A stretch of DNA of 64,000 bases from Pacificibacter marinus (GTDB lineage: Bacteria > Pseudomonadota > Alphaproteobacteria > Rhodobacterales > Rhodobacteraceae): assembly GCF_900109555.1 (NCBI RefSeq), contig NZ_FNZV01000001.1:1-64000 (forward strand), written 5' to 3'. The notes beneath the pieces were generated by a model, which was not told the DNA's origin, made no database searches, and saw nothing but the letters and a program-made list of their open reading frames with translations. Position 1 is the first letter of the stretch; every line of letters begins with the position of its first letter. The position numbers and the translations under genes were made by a program. This document shows, in pieces, positions 15,125 to 23,330 of the stretch.

Positions 15125-15976
15125 CTACGGAGCGGTCAGAATTTCAACTCTTGGCGCGTGGAGGCCCGCCGGCGAAAGTGTGAAAATCTCGAAGCCATCG
15201 GAGGTCACACCAATCGAATGCTCGAATTGTGCCGAAAGAGATTTGTCCCGCGTCACGGCCGTCCAGTCGTCCGCCAGTACTTTCACTTCCGCGCGCCCCA
15301 GATTGATCATCGGCTCAACAGTAAAAATCATACCCTCGCGCAGCTCAGGGCCAGTGCCCTCTTTCCCAAAGTTCAACACATCGGGGGAATCGTGAAAAAC
15401 CTGACCGATGCCGTGCCCGCAAAACTCGCGCACCACAGAGCAGCGTTGAGAATGGGCGTAGTTCTGGATGGCGTGACCGATATCACCCAACCGCGTCCCT
15501 GGCCGCACCGCATTGATGCCCTGCATCATCGCCTCATGGGCGACCTGAATCAGACGCTCAGCCGCGCGTTTCGGCTTTCCCACCACATACATGCGACTGG
15601 AATCGCCATGCCACCCATCATGGATCAGCGTCACGTCGACATTCACGATATCGCCGTCGCGCAGCTTTTTCTCGGTTGGAAAACCGTGGCAGACAACGTG
15701 GTTTACCGATGTGCAACAGGCATATTGATAGCCGTTGTAACCAAGCGTTGCAGGCCTTGCATTATGGGCGGCGGCGAAATCGAGGACGAAGGTATTGATC
15801 TGCGCCAAAGCGGTGCCGTCGCGAATAAGATCGCACACACCGTCAAGGCATTGGGCGGTCAAAGCGCCTGCGCGGCGCATACCTTTAAAGGCGCTTGGTC
15901 CATAGATCTTGATGCTTTCGGTTCTGCGGGCGTCCTGCGCCTTTGATGTGGCAGGCACGTCAATATAACTAACCAT
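15125..15976 (-). CDS. map: type I methionine aminopeptidase
   Basis: 283 residues. Removes the initiator methionine from new proteins in the cytoplasm. All five metal ligands are visible: Asp114 (VNVDVT), Asp125 (HGDSSR), His188 (CGHGIG), Glu221 (FTVEPMI) and Glu252 (AQFEHSIGV); His97 (NHVVCHGFP) is the conserved substrate-binding histidine. Length is about 20 residues above the E. coli enzyme, with an extra N-terminal extension. ATG start; its upstream neighbour is divergent (ParD-like gene). It lies in the accessory-looking part of the window, so it could be a second, non-essential copy; that cannot be decided here. Confidence 0.93.
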   Translation of the reverse strand: MVSYIDVPATSKAQDARRTESIKIYGPSAFKGMRRAGALTAQCLDGVCDLIRDGTALAQINTFVLDFAAAHNARPATLGYNGYQYACCTSVNHVVCHGFPTEKKLRDGDIVNVDVTLIHDGWHGDSSRMYVVGKPKRAAERLIQVAHEAMMQGINAVRPGTRLGDIGHAIQNYAHSQRCSVVREFCGHGIGQVFHDSPDVLNFGKEGTGPELREGMIFTVEPMINLGRAEVKVLADDWTAVTRDKSLSAQFEHSIGVTSDGFEIFTLSPAGLHAPRVEILTAP

Positions 15977-16046
15977 CGTCCATTCTCTCTACATATCCTA
16001 CGCTGTGGCGATCAACGCCATGTTGACCGACTGCTAATTGTCCGTG

Positions 16047-16072
16047 TATACGAATCATATATGAATCGTATA
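16047..16072 (+). promoter_or_regulatory. 26-bp near-palindromic operator before the ParD-like gene
   Basis: The 26 bases from TATACGA (16047) to TCGTATA (16072), centred on CATATATG, equal their reverse complement except at one symmetric pair of positions. It lies 23 to 48 bases before the ATG of the ParD-like gene, between it and the divergent map gene. Type II antitoxins of the ribbon-helix-helix class repress their own promoters through such sites. Confidence 0.55.
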
Positions 16073-16094
16073 TTTTAAATTAGGAGACTGGTCG

Positions 16095-16301
16095 ATGGGC
16101 ATCGTAAAAATCGGGGACGATCTGCATGAAGAACTACGCAAGGCCAGTTCGGTCATGTGCCGCTCAATCAATGCACAGGCCGAATTCTGGATGAAGGTCG
16201 GTATGCTTGCCGAAGCGAACCCAACCTTGCCTTTTATGGAAATTATGGCGCGGCAGCTCAAGAACGCCGGTGTGCAGGTGCCGCAGATCGAAGCAGCCTG
16301 A
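16095..16301 (+). CDS. ParD-like antitoxin (ribbon-helix-helix type), no toxin nearby
   Basis: 68 residues matching the ParD_like family: MGIVKIGDDLHEELRKASS forms the strand and first helix, then RSINAQAEFWMKVGMLAE is the second helix with the conserved 'SINAQAE.W.K.G' pattern. The C-terminal tail (residues 42-68) is where a toxin would bind. TTAGGAGACTGG precedes the ATG. No toxin-sized gene follows: the next 270 bases hold a repeat copy, and the next gene is on the other strand and does not look like RelE/ParE. It is therefore an orphan antitoxin or a stand-alone regulator. Confidence 0.8.
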   Translation: MGIVKIGDDLHEELRKASSVMCRSINAQAEFWMKVGMLAEANPTLPFMEIMARQLKNAGVQVPQIEAA

Positions 16302-16410
16302 AACCTGACGCGTTCTTTGCAAACTAACAATTTGGGTGAAGTGGCCGTCTGCTTGACGGAATTGAGCGACAGGCCCGTTCGGCAAAACCGCCTGGGAACA
16401 CTCTGCAGAG

Positions 16411-16469
16411 AATGGCGGCTCTCCGCCCGTTGTGCAGATCGACGCGAACGGCCCAGAGCCGACCTTGGT
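16411..16469. repeat. dispersed intergenic repeat, copy F
   Basis: GGCGGCTCTCCGCCCGTTG followed by TGCAGATCGACGCGAACGG and CCCAGAGCCGACCTTGG. The middle part differs by one base from copy D (TTGTGCAGATCGACGTGAAC). A downstream piece, ATTGCAGCTTCCCC (16492-16505), also occurs in similar form near 23023 and 2648. Confidence 0.6.
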
Positions 16470-16576
16470 CATGAGATATGTCGCCGCATTGCAGCTTCCC
16501 CAGAGTTGACATTAAGCGAAGGCCCAACAGCTTGGACCGATTAAGTCTGCCAAGCGTATAATCTGAGCATGGCCCT

Positions 16577-16876
16577 CTAGGATTCAGAGGAGGCCAACAT
16601 CTCGCCGCCATAAGCATCCATCAGCTCCGCCCCAAATTCTTCAGCACCTTCGCTCCTGAGGGCTGAGATATGAGCGACGGCGTCATCACGAACCTCGCGG
16701 CTTGGATAAACCGTTACGATGGCAAAGCGGTCTAGTTCAGCATCCATCAGCATTGAATGCTCCGCGCCCAAAGCCAGCAACCCAGGGAAATATTTTTGCA
16801 CCATCAGGTCCGTTACATGCTGCAGGGTTTCGGTCTCGCCTATTATTCGCCAAGTGGTTATTGAAACAAAGCTCAT
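16577..16876 (-). CDS. uncharacterised small protein, possible ferredoxin-like (ABM-type) fold
   Basis: 99 residues, ATG preceded by GGAGGACGATCAA, a strong ribosome binding site. The sequence (FVSITTWRIIGE, then a helix ending in MVQKYFPGLLALGAEHSML, then RFAIVTVYPSREVRDDAVAHI) has the strand-helix-strand rhythm of dimeric alpha/beta-barrel proteins such as antibiotic biosynthesis monooxygenases, but lacks a diagnostic motif. I do not recognise a precise family. It stands alone between repeat copy F and the helicase gene. Confidence 0.6.
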   Translation of the reverse strand: MSFVSITTWRIIGETETLQHVTDLMVQKYFPGLLALGAEHSMLMDAELDRFAIVTVYPSREVRDDAVAHISALRSEGAEEFGAELMDAYGGEMLASSES

Positions 16877-16999
16877 TTGATCGTCCTCCGCTAAGTAGAA
16901 CTATAGCACAGTTCGACACGATGGTCCTATATGTACTAATGCCAGTCTGCAGAGCCTTTCTCCACTTTGCTGTATCGCGTGCTACTTCAATGGGCGCGT

Positions 17000-17025
17000 C
17001 GCCATTCGGCCCTAAGCGGACCTTG
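17000..17025. repeat. degenerate fragment of the dispersed repeat (copy G)
   Basis: CGCCATTCGGCCCTAAGCGG followed by ACCTTG resembles the right half (GGCCCGAAGCGGAC) of the family. Only a short piece is recognisable. Confidence 0.3.
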
Positions 17026-17085
17026 CCAATGTCTTCAATCGCTGCGGCGAAGCTTCATCGGAACAGACGTTCATTGTTAGTCCGG

Positions 17086-20000
17086 TTAAAGGTCATCAAT
17101 AGAAGAGAACATCCTTATTGCTAGTGCCACCCTGACCTCATTGTGAACGGTATCAAGATCGGCATTAGCATCCGCAGAAAACCCATCCTCTATCGTTTTG
17201 AGTTCCTCGTAGGACCCAACACGGGAAGTGTTGTTCGTCTCCCTTCTGAGCCATGCGTGATGCCTATTGAAATCTCCTGCCTTGACCATCTGTTGCAGCA
17301 TTTCGATAATAGGGCTTGGAGGTATCCCTGTCTCAAGCTCCATTGCTTTCACAATTTGGCTCAGAAGGCTGCACAAAAAGCCGATGTCCGGCAGTATTCT
17401 GATAGAGAAACGCCGAGCTCGGTTCGCGTGTTTTTGAGCAGAGGTTTGTTGAAGGACGGGTTGCTCATGTTGGCGCACAAAGGCTAAGAGCCAAGTTTGA
17501 ATCTCAACTAGCGACTTGCCGCCACACCACATTTCGACCAATGACTTCAAAGCCCCTAATATAATCTGCGAGCCTGCATCCTTGTCCGCCTGATTTGTGA
17601 AAGCGCGACCAAATACGGTATTTAACGATGTTTCTCGTACGAGCAGCGTTAGGTCTGCCGAAGATGTTACACACACATCTAGGAGCCAAGAAACCCAGTC
17701 GCTGGTTTCGGCTTTGTCGATTGGTGCAGAACCCATTTGGCTGACAATACGAGCGATCAGCTCAGGCGGAACACCATTCCGAACAGCTAGAGTTTGTTGC
17801 CAAGGAAGCACAGGAGGGTCCTGTAAAGTTTCTGTCGCTGCGGTGAGTGCTATTCGCCGAGACTGCAGCCATGCATCAGCAGAGGTCCCCTCTCGCGCTT
17901 TTCGCACAAAGTATCCGAAAGACCTTCCTGCGATGTCATCAAAACCCGATCGACCATCGTTCGTGACCGACGAAAGGCGCCGTATCATTGCCTGGGCTTT
18001 GGGATCAGAACTCGCTGTTGCTTCGATAGTATCCAAGAGTAGTTCTACTGGGTCGATAATGTCCTGGCATGCATCGTTATCGGAGAACACAATATCCAAA
18101 GGGTTTTGATCCTGCCCGAAGGCAAGTGCAGAAGTATCGACTCGGATAGGGTTGGCAGGAACAACGATAGCGAGCCCCGTTGCAGAATATGCAGCACGGC
18201 CAGCACGGCCCATTGCATTCAAAATCTCATGGGGAAGTAGATCTTTTCTTGGGTTCCCGCCCGGATCATCTTGAACGCTTCGATCGGTGCCTGCTAGAAC
18301 TACTACGTCGCACGGCAAATTGAGGCCTTGAGCGATTGTTGAAGTGGCAGCAATTACCTCCAACCCATGCGTTGGCCCTGACGTAGGTCGACCTGTGCGA
18401 AAGACGGTCTCCATCAACCTTCGCTCCAAAGGCATCAAGTCACCATGATGCACGCCCGCCCGCAATCCTGTAGGTTCATAGGCTGCATCTGAAGAGCCAA
18501 TGTCTTTTAGAATCGACTTTCTCATACTTTCTTGATCATCGGTTAAGGTGATGTCTGCGATGTCCAACTGTTCATTAATCGCATCAGCAATACTTCCACA
18601 TGCCGTAGCATCAGTGCAAAAAACGACTACCCGCTTGCCTTGCGCCGCGTAATCAGCGGCCACTTGTGCCGCAACGGCGTTTCTATTTGAGGTGTGACGC
18701 CCATTCGGCTTGCGCGTCAGGGCTGGAGTTGCCGCCGTTAGTCTACGCACTGCGAGTTTTTCTGGCCTATCTGGATGCCAGCCTGACAACAGTGAGAACA
18801 ACCCAAAGGGTTGAACTGGAATCGCATTCTGTTCCTTTTTCGTGGGTAATGTTGCAGTTTCTGCCGCCGAGCTTCTTACTTCGGCGTCGTCGTAAACCAC
18901 ACATGAACGTAACTGACGTGTCGGCTTCCAAGGATCATTGAAACAGTGGACTGTCTGCCCGGTGGTCGAGTGAAGCCAATTTTTAATTTCCTCTCCGTTT
19001 GCGACCATTGCGGAAAGCAGCAGTAAGTCCGCATTCCGTCGAAAGCTCATGAAACTCAATAGAGCCAACATTGCATCGATTGCGCGCGAGTTGATTTTAG
19101 GAGACGTCTTTGGGTCGTCTGCACTGATCAAGTGAAACTCATCAAAAACCAGTAAACCTACATTCTCAAAGAGCTCCGGGGCTGAACTCAGCAATGCAAG
19201 ACATCTCTCCGGGGTCATCACGGAGAGTTGGGGGAGGCGATCTCCAATTTCTTCCAGCAAAGTATCTTCGACGCTTTCTGGATCGATGTCTCCGACCTCA
19301 CCCGACAGGTCATACTCCACCTGATCCACAAGTGCATGGGTCGGCGCGAGGTAAACAACACTCTCATCAGCACACAATACAGCGGCAATTTTCAAGACTG
19401 ACAACGTGGTCTTTCCCGAACCAGTAGGTGTAGTCATCACCATAGAGGAACCACGGTCTAAGTATCCTGTCGCGACCGCGTGCAAGTGGTTGGTCCAAAG
19501 AAACGGACGCTTTTCAGCTTGAGGCAGCAACCATTCTCTCCAAGTGGTCGAGTTCGCCCCTACCGGAACGGGTGTACGAATGAGCATGGATTGCCTGACT
19601 CTTGGCAATAACCTTAACAAGAGAGTGGCAACATGATGTGGCCCAGCATATTGCTCGTGCATTAGGCCCGCGATTCCTTCCGGCAGTTCATTATCGCGTG
19701 GTTCTGCGAGCGAAATAACCTGAACCAACTTTTGTTCCAAGTCTTCCACAATCTCTGACTTGCCGAGAGCTTCCACAGCGAGACCTTGCACGACTAGAGC
19801 ACATTCACGGAATAAGAGGTTAGTTGCGTGCTGCCTGCTGTCGTCCGCTGCAATCGACTCCCCCTCCAAGGCTCGTTCAGAAATCTTCGAGAGTTCGCCC
19901 TTTGCGAGCTCGCGAATCGAGATTATCAACGCTCGCCTAATTGCATGATCTTCACCTTTTGCGATGAGCTTTGAAGCAGCCTCCGCAGCATCAGCCGCTC

Positions 20001-20373
20001 GGTCCGCAATCAAGAACAGCAATGTGCTGGCAATGGTGGAAGAAACCGCATCGCTAGAAAGTAAAGTTGGCCCAACTGCTCGTCCGTTGGTTGCTCTGGC
20101 AATGAGCTGATGAGCGCTCGCGGCGACAAATGCTGCCGCTTGTGTCCGTGCTGGCTGCAAATCAAGAGCAACATAGGCTTCGAAGGTGGCCGCCAAACGT
20201 CGCACCTTATCAAGAAGAATGCTCCGCCGAACCTCGTCTTCCCCAAAAATTTCGACCCGTATTGTCGCAAGCTCAATGTGCGCTTCTGTTAGCACCTCAT
20301 CCAACATGTCGGCTTCAAGCCCTGGAAGATTTGGCGCTGTACGAATTAAACGTCGTGAGCTTTCGTCAAACAT
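17086..20373 (-). CDS. Ski2-like DEXH helicase of a Hachiman-like defence pair (HamB-like)
   Basis: 1095 residues from the ATG at 20373, which has GGAGG six bases before it; another ATG precedes it directly. Superfamily 2 motifs, numbered from this start: Walker A TPTGSGKTT at 315-323, motif Ia VYLAPTHALVDQ about 340-351, DEXH box DEFH at 411-414, motif III LLSAM about 453, a TSTIAQGLNLP segment at 677-687 and motif VI MGRAGRA at 721-727. The MGRAGR form points to Ski2-like helicases. About 300 residues before the helicase core are helical and unassigned, and about 300 after it are rich in helices. The gene overlaps the upstream nuclease-like gene by 8 bp. A helicase coupled to a PD-(D/E)XK-type protein is the layout of Hachiman (HamA-HamB), where the complex senses and degrades phage DNA. 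Assignment to Hachiman is inference. Confidence 0.82.
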   Translation of the reverse strand: MFDESSRRLIRTAPNLPGLEADMLDEVLTEAHIELATIRVEIFGEDEVRRSILLDKVRRLAATFEAYVALDLQPARTQAAAFVAASAHQLIARATNGRAVGPTLLSSDAVSSTIASTLLFLIADRAADAAEAASKLIAKGEDHAIRRALIISIRELAKGELSKISERALEGESIAADDSRQHATNLLFRECALVVQGLAVEALGKSEIVEDLEQKLVQVISLAEPRDNELPEGIAGLMHEQYAGPHHVATLLLRLLPRVRQSMLIRTPVPVGANSTTWREWLLPQAEKRPFLWTNHLHAVATGYLDRGSSMVMTTPTGSGKTTLSVLKIAAVLCADESVVYLAPTHALVDQVEYDLSGEVGDIDPESVEDTLLEEIGDRLPQLSVMTPERCLALLSSAPELFENVGLLVFDEFHLISADDPKTSPKINSRAIDAMLALLSFMSFRRNADLLLLSAMVANGEEIKNWLHSTTGQTVHCFNDPWKPTRQLRSCVVYDDAEVRSSAAETATLPTKKEQNAIPVQPFGLFSLLSGWHPDRPEKLAVRRLTAATPALTRKPNGRHTSNRNAVAAQVAADYAAQGKRVVVFCTDATACGSIADAINEQLDIADITLTDDQESMRKSILKDIGSSDAAYEPTGLRAGVHHGDLMPLERRLMETVFRTGRPTSGPTHGLEVIAATSTIAQGLNLPCDVVVLAGTDRSVQDDPGGNPRKDLLPHEILNAMGRAGRAAYSATGLAIVVPANPIRVDTSALAFGQDQNPLDIVFSDNDACQDIIDPVELLLDTIEATASSDPKAQAMIRRLSSVTNDGRSGFDDIAGRSFGYFVRKAREGTSADAWLQSRRIALTAATETLQDPPVLPWQQTLAVRNGVPPELIARIVSQMGSAPIDKAETSDWVSWLLDVCVTSSADLTLLVRETSLNTVFGRAFTNQADKDAGSQIILGALKSLVEMWCGGKSLVEIQTWLLAFVRQHEQPVLQQTSAQKHANRARRFSIRILPDIGFLCSLLSQIVKAMELETGIPPSPIIEMLQQMVKAGDFNRHHAWLRRETNNTSRVGSYEELKTIEDGFSADANADLDTVHNEVRVALAIRMFSSIDDL

Positions 20374-21268
20374 CATAACCCTCCGTTGCCGAACCGATGT
20401 CTCGCAACTTCTCAATCACTTCTTGAGCAAGCTGGTGAAGCCCATTTCTAACATCGTCGAAAGGCATAACCCCGCCAATCCTACTTGATAGTGCCCCCAA
20501 TGCTACTTCATCGAAGCCAGCAAGGAGATGGGCAAAGTCAGCCGTTCCGCGTTGATTTTCACCTGTGGCTATCGACACACGGAACTGCCGAATTTTCTCC
20601 CAGAATATCGCATCGACCGCATCCTCCAGCTCTTCACCTGAAAGACCAGGGACAGCCTTTAAAAGCGTTGTAAGTGCAGACGATACCTCATCTTCACGTT
20701 CTCCGGCGCATATTGATGTGATTTCGTCCCAGACTCCTCCCTTTTTGATCACCAACCTACGTGGGTCCTGTGACGCCTTATCTTCACACAGAACCACTTT
20801 CTGCACTCGTTTCTGTGCGTCATCAAATTCAATAATGAACCCATCAAAGCCTTTATCAGCCTGCCGGACATGTGGCGGCGTAAGTATGTCGTTAGGGTTA
20901 GCTAATCGAGCAACGACCCAGGACAAGTATTGAAAGAGATGTCCATCCCTGTGCCAAATCGACACTTTAATGCGGTCAGTTGCTTTTTTTCGTTCATCCT
21001 CATCGCCACTTTGGGACAACTCGACGTCGGCGGGCTTTGGGGCCGTGAGCTTTGTAATAGCGTTCGGCAAGACTCTTTCTGTTGAAGAACGCGTCCTCGT
21101 TTCCAAAGTTTCTATAATGCGTTCGGCGTTTTGTTCTTGTCGTAGATACAGGTATGCCAAAATCGTAACGAGCTGGTCTCTCTTGGCCGGATCGATTGAC
21201 CACTCGGTTAGGTTACACTCAATTGAAGTGAGTTGAGATTGGGCTACTGGCAAAAATACGCACTCCAA
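20366..21268 (-). CDS. PD-(D/E)XK-like nuclease partner of the helicase (HamA-like)
   Basis: About 300 residues. The frame opens with TTG at 21268; no ATG occurs near and no good ribosome binding site is seen, so the start is uncertain. A PD-(D/E)XK nuclease signature can be read: Asp142 (DKGFDGFII) and Glu162-x-Lys164 (VVLCEDKAS), 20 residues apart, flanked by hydrophobic strands. This is the pattern of the DUF1837/HamA group as I know it. The C-terminal half (residues 180-300) is helical. It is the first gene of a two-gene operon with the Ski2-like helicase, overlapping by 8 bp. Alternative: another nuclease-helicase defence module of the same general kind. Confidence 0.68.
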   Translation of the reverse strand: MECVFLPVAQSQLTSIECNLTEWSIDPAKRDQLVTILAYLYLRQEQNAERIIETLETRTRSSTERVLPNAITKLTAPKPADVELSQSGDEDERKKATDRIKVSIWHRDGHLFQYLSWVVARLANPNDILTPPHVRQADKGFDGFIIEFDDAQKRVQKVVLCEDKASQDPRRLVIKKGGVWDEITSICAGEREDEVSSALTTLLKAVPGLSGEELEDAVDAIFWEKIRQFRVSIATGENQRGTADFAHLLAGFDEVALGALSSRIGGVMPFDDVRNGLHQLAQEVIEKLRDIGSATEGYDV

Positions 21269-21442
21269 AACTGGTTTTCTAACAATATATGTCTGAACAC
21301 ACCTATAGAGGGAAGCCTGTAGTGTGTGTTCACTCAGTAATAGAAGGATAAGATACGGTCCGCTTTTGCGAAATCAGACTGCGCGATGCCCAGTCGGTCT
21401 GAATGTCTGCTAACGCGGAGCTACCCTTGCAAATTCGATACC

Positions 21443-21465
21443 GCAGCGAAAGTCCGCTTTCCGCC
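21443..21465. repeat. fragment of the dispersed repeat at the left flank of the IS1182 element (copy H)
   Basis: GCAGCGAAAGTCCGCTTTCC followed by GCC resembles the left half of the family (TAGCTAAGGTCCGGTTTCCGCC). The insertion sequence begins two bases later, so this element too seems to have entered or abutted a repeat copy. Confidence 0.4.
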
Positions 21466-21466
21466 G

Positions 21467-22999
21467 ATTCTGTTGAAAAACACCGTGTTGCTGGCGCAGA
21501 AAGTATTGCTTTAGACACAGCGCGAGCGCCTTTTCTATCAGGCTTTGCGCGTTTGCTGCGGTGCAGGAAAGATCTTGGCTAGTTTGCGGAGGTTTTGGAC
21601 GGTTGCAGCGAGTAAAAATTCGTCATTTGCGCCGTTCGGCCCACGCAATCGCAATCGTCCCAATCCGAGGATGCGTTTGAGGTGGGCAAAAAGCATCTCG
21701 ACCTTCTTTCTGAGCCGCATCGAGACCACATATTGCTTGGTTTTGGCGATATCGCGGGCGACCTGACGGGCGTCTTCGTCAGGTTCGCGGTTGATCGTTC
21801 GAATGCTCTGGTCCGGACAGCATTTTGCTTTTGAAGGGCAATCTTGACAGGTCAGCTTCAGAGCACGATATCGCATTGTACCTTTGCCCGATGGGCCACG
21901 ATTTGGATCAGAATAATTGCGCCGGAACTGCTTGAGGTCGTGCCCTTCTGGGCAAATGTATCGATCATTTTCTTGATCCCATTCAAAGTCATCACGTGAC
22001 CAAACGCCTTCTGCTTTTTTGGCCTGGTCGATGACTGGGATATGGGGTGCGATGCCACGCTTGACCAACCAACCGAGCATTGGACCTGTTCCATAGGCGG
22101 TGTCTGCGATCAACCGTTCTGGATCAATGTCGTGCCGGTCTTTGATCCGATCTAGCATGGTGCGCACTGACCCAACTTCGGCCTGTCGGATCGATCTGGA
22201 GCCTTCGACATCAACGATCACGCTGTGGTCGGTGTCGATCAGATAATTGGTTGAATAGCTAAAGAACGCAGGCCCTTTGCGCGCTGCAGTCCACTGGCTG
22301 GCGGGATCAGAATGCGATGTGAACTTAGGCTTCACCTCTGATGCGGCACCAAAGGCAGCATCGTCCAAGACGTCCAAATACTCCTTCACAGCTCGTGGCG
22401 CATCGCTGGGATTGATGGCGCTTATGTCCCAATCTTCCTTCGGTGTGGAGTTCTGTTTATTCGCGTCCGCTTCAATCAAACTGGCGTCGGCAGCAAGACG
22501 TTGGCCGCTGACCAAGCCATCCGCGATGCACCGTGCAACAGTCTTTTCGAATAGATGCCGCAGCAGCGCGCTCTCACGAAAACGGCCATGGCGGTTCTTG
22601 GAAAATGTAGAATGGTTCGGCACCGGATCAGATAAATCGAGGCGACAGAACCAACGATAGGCGAGGTTCAGATGCACCTCTTCGCACAACCGGCGCTCTG
22701 ATCTGATACCGAAGCAATAGCCAACCAGCAGCATCCGGATCAGCAGTTCCGGATCAATCGACGGGCGACCTGTATGGCTGTAAAACTCAGCTAGGTATTG
22801 TCGAATGTCATCCAGATCGACGAACCGATCAATCGACCGCAGCAGATGATCTTGCGGGACATGCTCTTCCAGAGAAAACTCATAAAACAGTGCCGCCTGT
22901 GCTTCCTGCTTCGGTCCCATCATCGCCAAATCTCCCGCTACCGTAGACAAATTGAATCAGTCACAGGTCCTCAAATCAAGAAGAGTTTTTCAACAGAAT
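21467..22999 (-). mobile_element. complete IS1182-family insertion sequence
   Basis: Bounded by a perfect 15-bp inverted repeat, ATTCTGTTGAAAAAC at 21467-21481 and its complement at 22985-22999. The element is about 1533 bp and holds one full-length transposase. I found no clear target duplication in the flanks, so the true ends may lie a base or two outwards. It separates the nuclease-helicase operon from the integrase remnant and tRNA-Leu. Confidence 0.82.
21538..22923 (-). CDS. IS1182-family transposase
   Basis: 461 residues from the ATG at 22923, preceded by GGGAGATTTGGCG; the frame extends to a TTG at 22950. The N-terminal DUF772 domain is present (HLLRSIDRFVDL, then RPSIDPELLIRMLLVGYCFG and SERRLCEEVHLNLAYRWF). 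The DDE-type domain has ADASLIEADA (first Asp), LIADTAYGTGPML (second Asp) and a C-terminal glutamate region (RLRKKVEMLFAHLKRILGL). A CPEGHDL and CQDCPSKAKCC zinc-like cysteine cluster lies between them, as is common in this family. No frameshift; the enzyme may be active. Confidence 0.92.
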   Translation of the reverse strand: MMGPKQEAQAALFYEFSLEEHVPQDHLLRSIDRFVDLDDIRQYLAEFYSHTGRPSIDPELLIRMLLVGYCFGIRSERRLCEEVHLNLAYRWFCRLDLSDPVPNHSTFSKNRHGRFRESALLRHLFEKTVARCIADGLVSGQRLAADASLIEADANKQNSTPKEDWDISAINPSDAPRAVKEYLDVLDDAAFGAASEVKPKFTSHSDPASQWTAARKGPAFFSYSTNYLIDTDHSVIVDVEGSRSIRQAEVGSVRTMLDRIKDRHDIDPERLIADTAYGTGPMLGWLVKRGIAPHIPVIDQAKKAEGVWSRDDFEWDQENDRYICPEGHDLKQFRRNYSDPNRGPSGKGTMRYRALKLTCQDCPSKAKCCPDQSIRTINREPDEDARQVARDIAKTKQYVVSMRLRKKVEMLFAHLKRILGLGRLRLRGPNGANDEFLLAATVQNLRKLAKIFPAPQQTRKA

Positions 23000-23129
23000 T
23001 CGCCAATGCTGCTTCTCGCTGCGATTGCAGCCAATCACAAGCAGTCCTTGGAGTTAGTCCCAGCGCGGGTCTACTTTTCCTGCGCCATCAAATAAGGCCG
23101 CGTCAAGTTGTAGCTCTGAAGACCACAGG

Positions 23130-23247
23130 AAGCGGAGAACGGACACAAAGCTCTTACAATGTCCAAAAGTACCGCGCCCAAGCCGACCAAGAATCGTCAT
23201 CAAAACGCGCGCAACAGTGTAGGGAACAGAACAAGACCAGAACGTGA
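23130..23247 (+). pseudogene. fragment of an integrase gene (frameshifted C-terminus)
   Basis: The 118 bases align with the end of the intact integrase gene at about 2430-2549: both encode GHK(A/T)LTM, then VQKYRAQADQE(S/T)SSKRAQQ, then the stop. One base is missing at about 23160 (ATG-TCC against ATGGTTC), which breaks the frame between the active-site histidine and tyrosine. Everything upstream of the GHK motif is gone. It lies 84 bp before the 3' end of tRNA-Leu and points towards it, the usual position of an integrase gene at a tRNA attachment site. Confidence 0.78.
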
Positions 23248-23270
23248 AAGTGCCAAACAAAGTGCCAAAC
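23247..23270 (+). repeat. 12-bp tandem direct repeat next to the integrase fragment
   Basis: AAAGTGCCAAAC occurs twice in tandem at 23247-23258 and 23259-23270, between the integrase remnant and tRNA-Leu. Such repeats can be arm-binding sites of a tyrosine integrase; this is a guess from position. Confidence 0.4.
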
Positions 23271-23330
23271 AGCTACATTTTGGCAGTTCATCAACGTTTA
23301 AGCGTCTGGGAAAGTTCAATAAAATCAAGG

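Noticed and set aside
11131-15976. A bacterial ubiquitin-conjugation operon (E1, E2, JAMM protease) around the ubiquitin gene
   Set aside because: None of the neighbouring genes shows E1-, E2- or JAMM-like motifs, and the ubiquitin lacks the Gly-Gly end needed for conjugation.
16302-16576. A toxin gene after the ParD-like antitoxin
   Set aside because: The frames here are short, overlap repeat copy F and show no ParE/RelE-like pattern.
21467-23003. Target-site duplication of the IS1182 element
   Set aside because: The four bases beyond the inverted repeats (GCCG left, CGCC right) do not match, and shifting the ends by one or two bases does not give a convincing duplication.
22798-23247. A 149-residue gene crossing the IS1182 end
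   Set aside because: It joins antisense transposase sequence, a gap and the integrase fragment by chance; only the last 118 bp are of coding origin and they are frameshifted.
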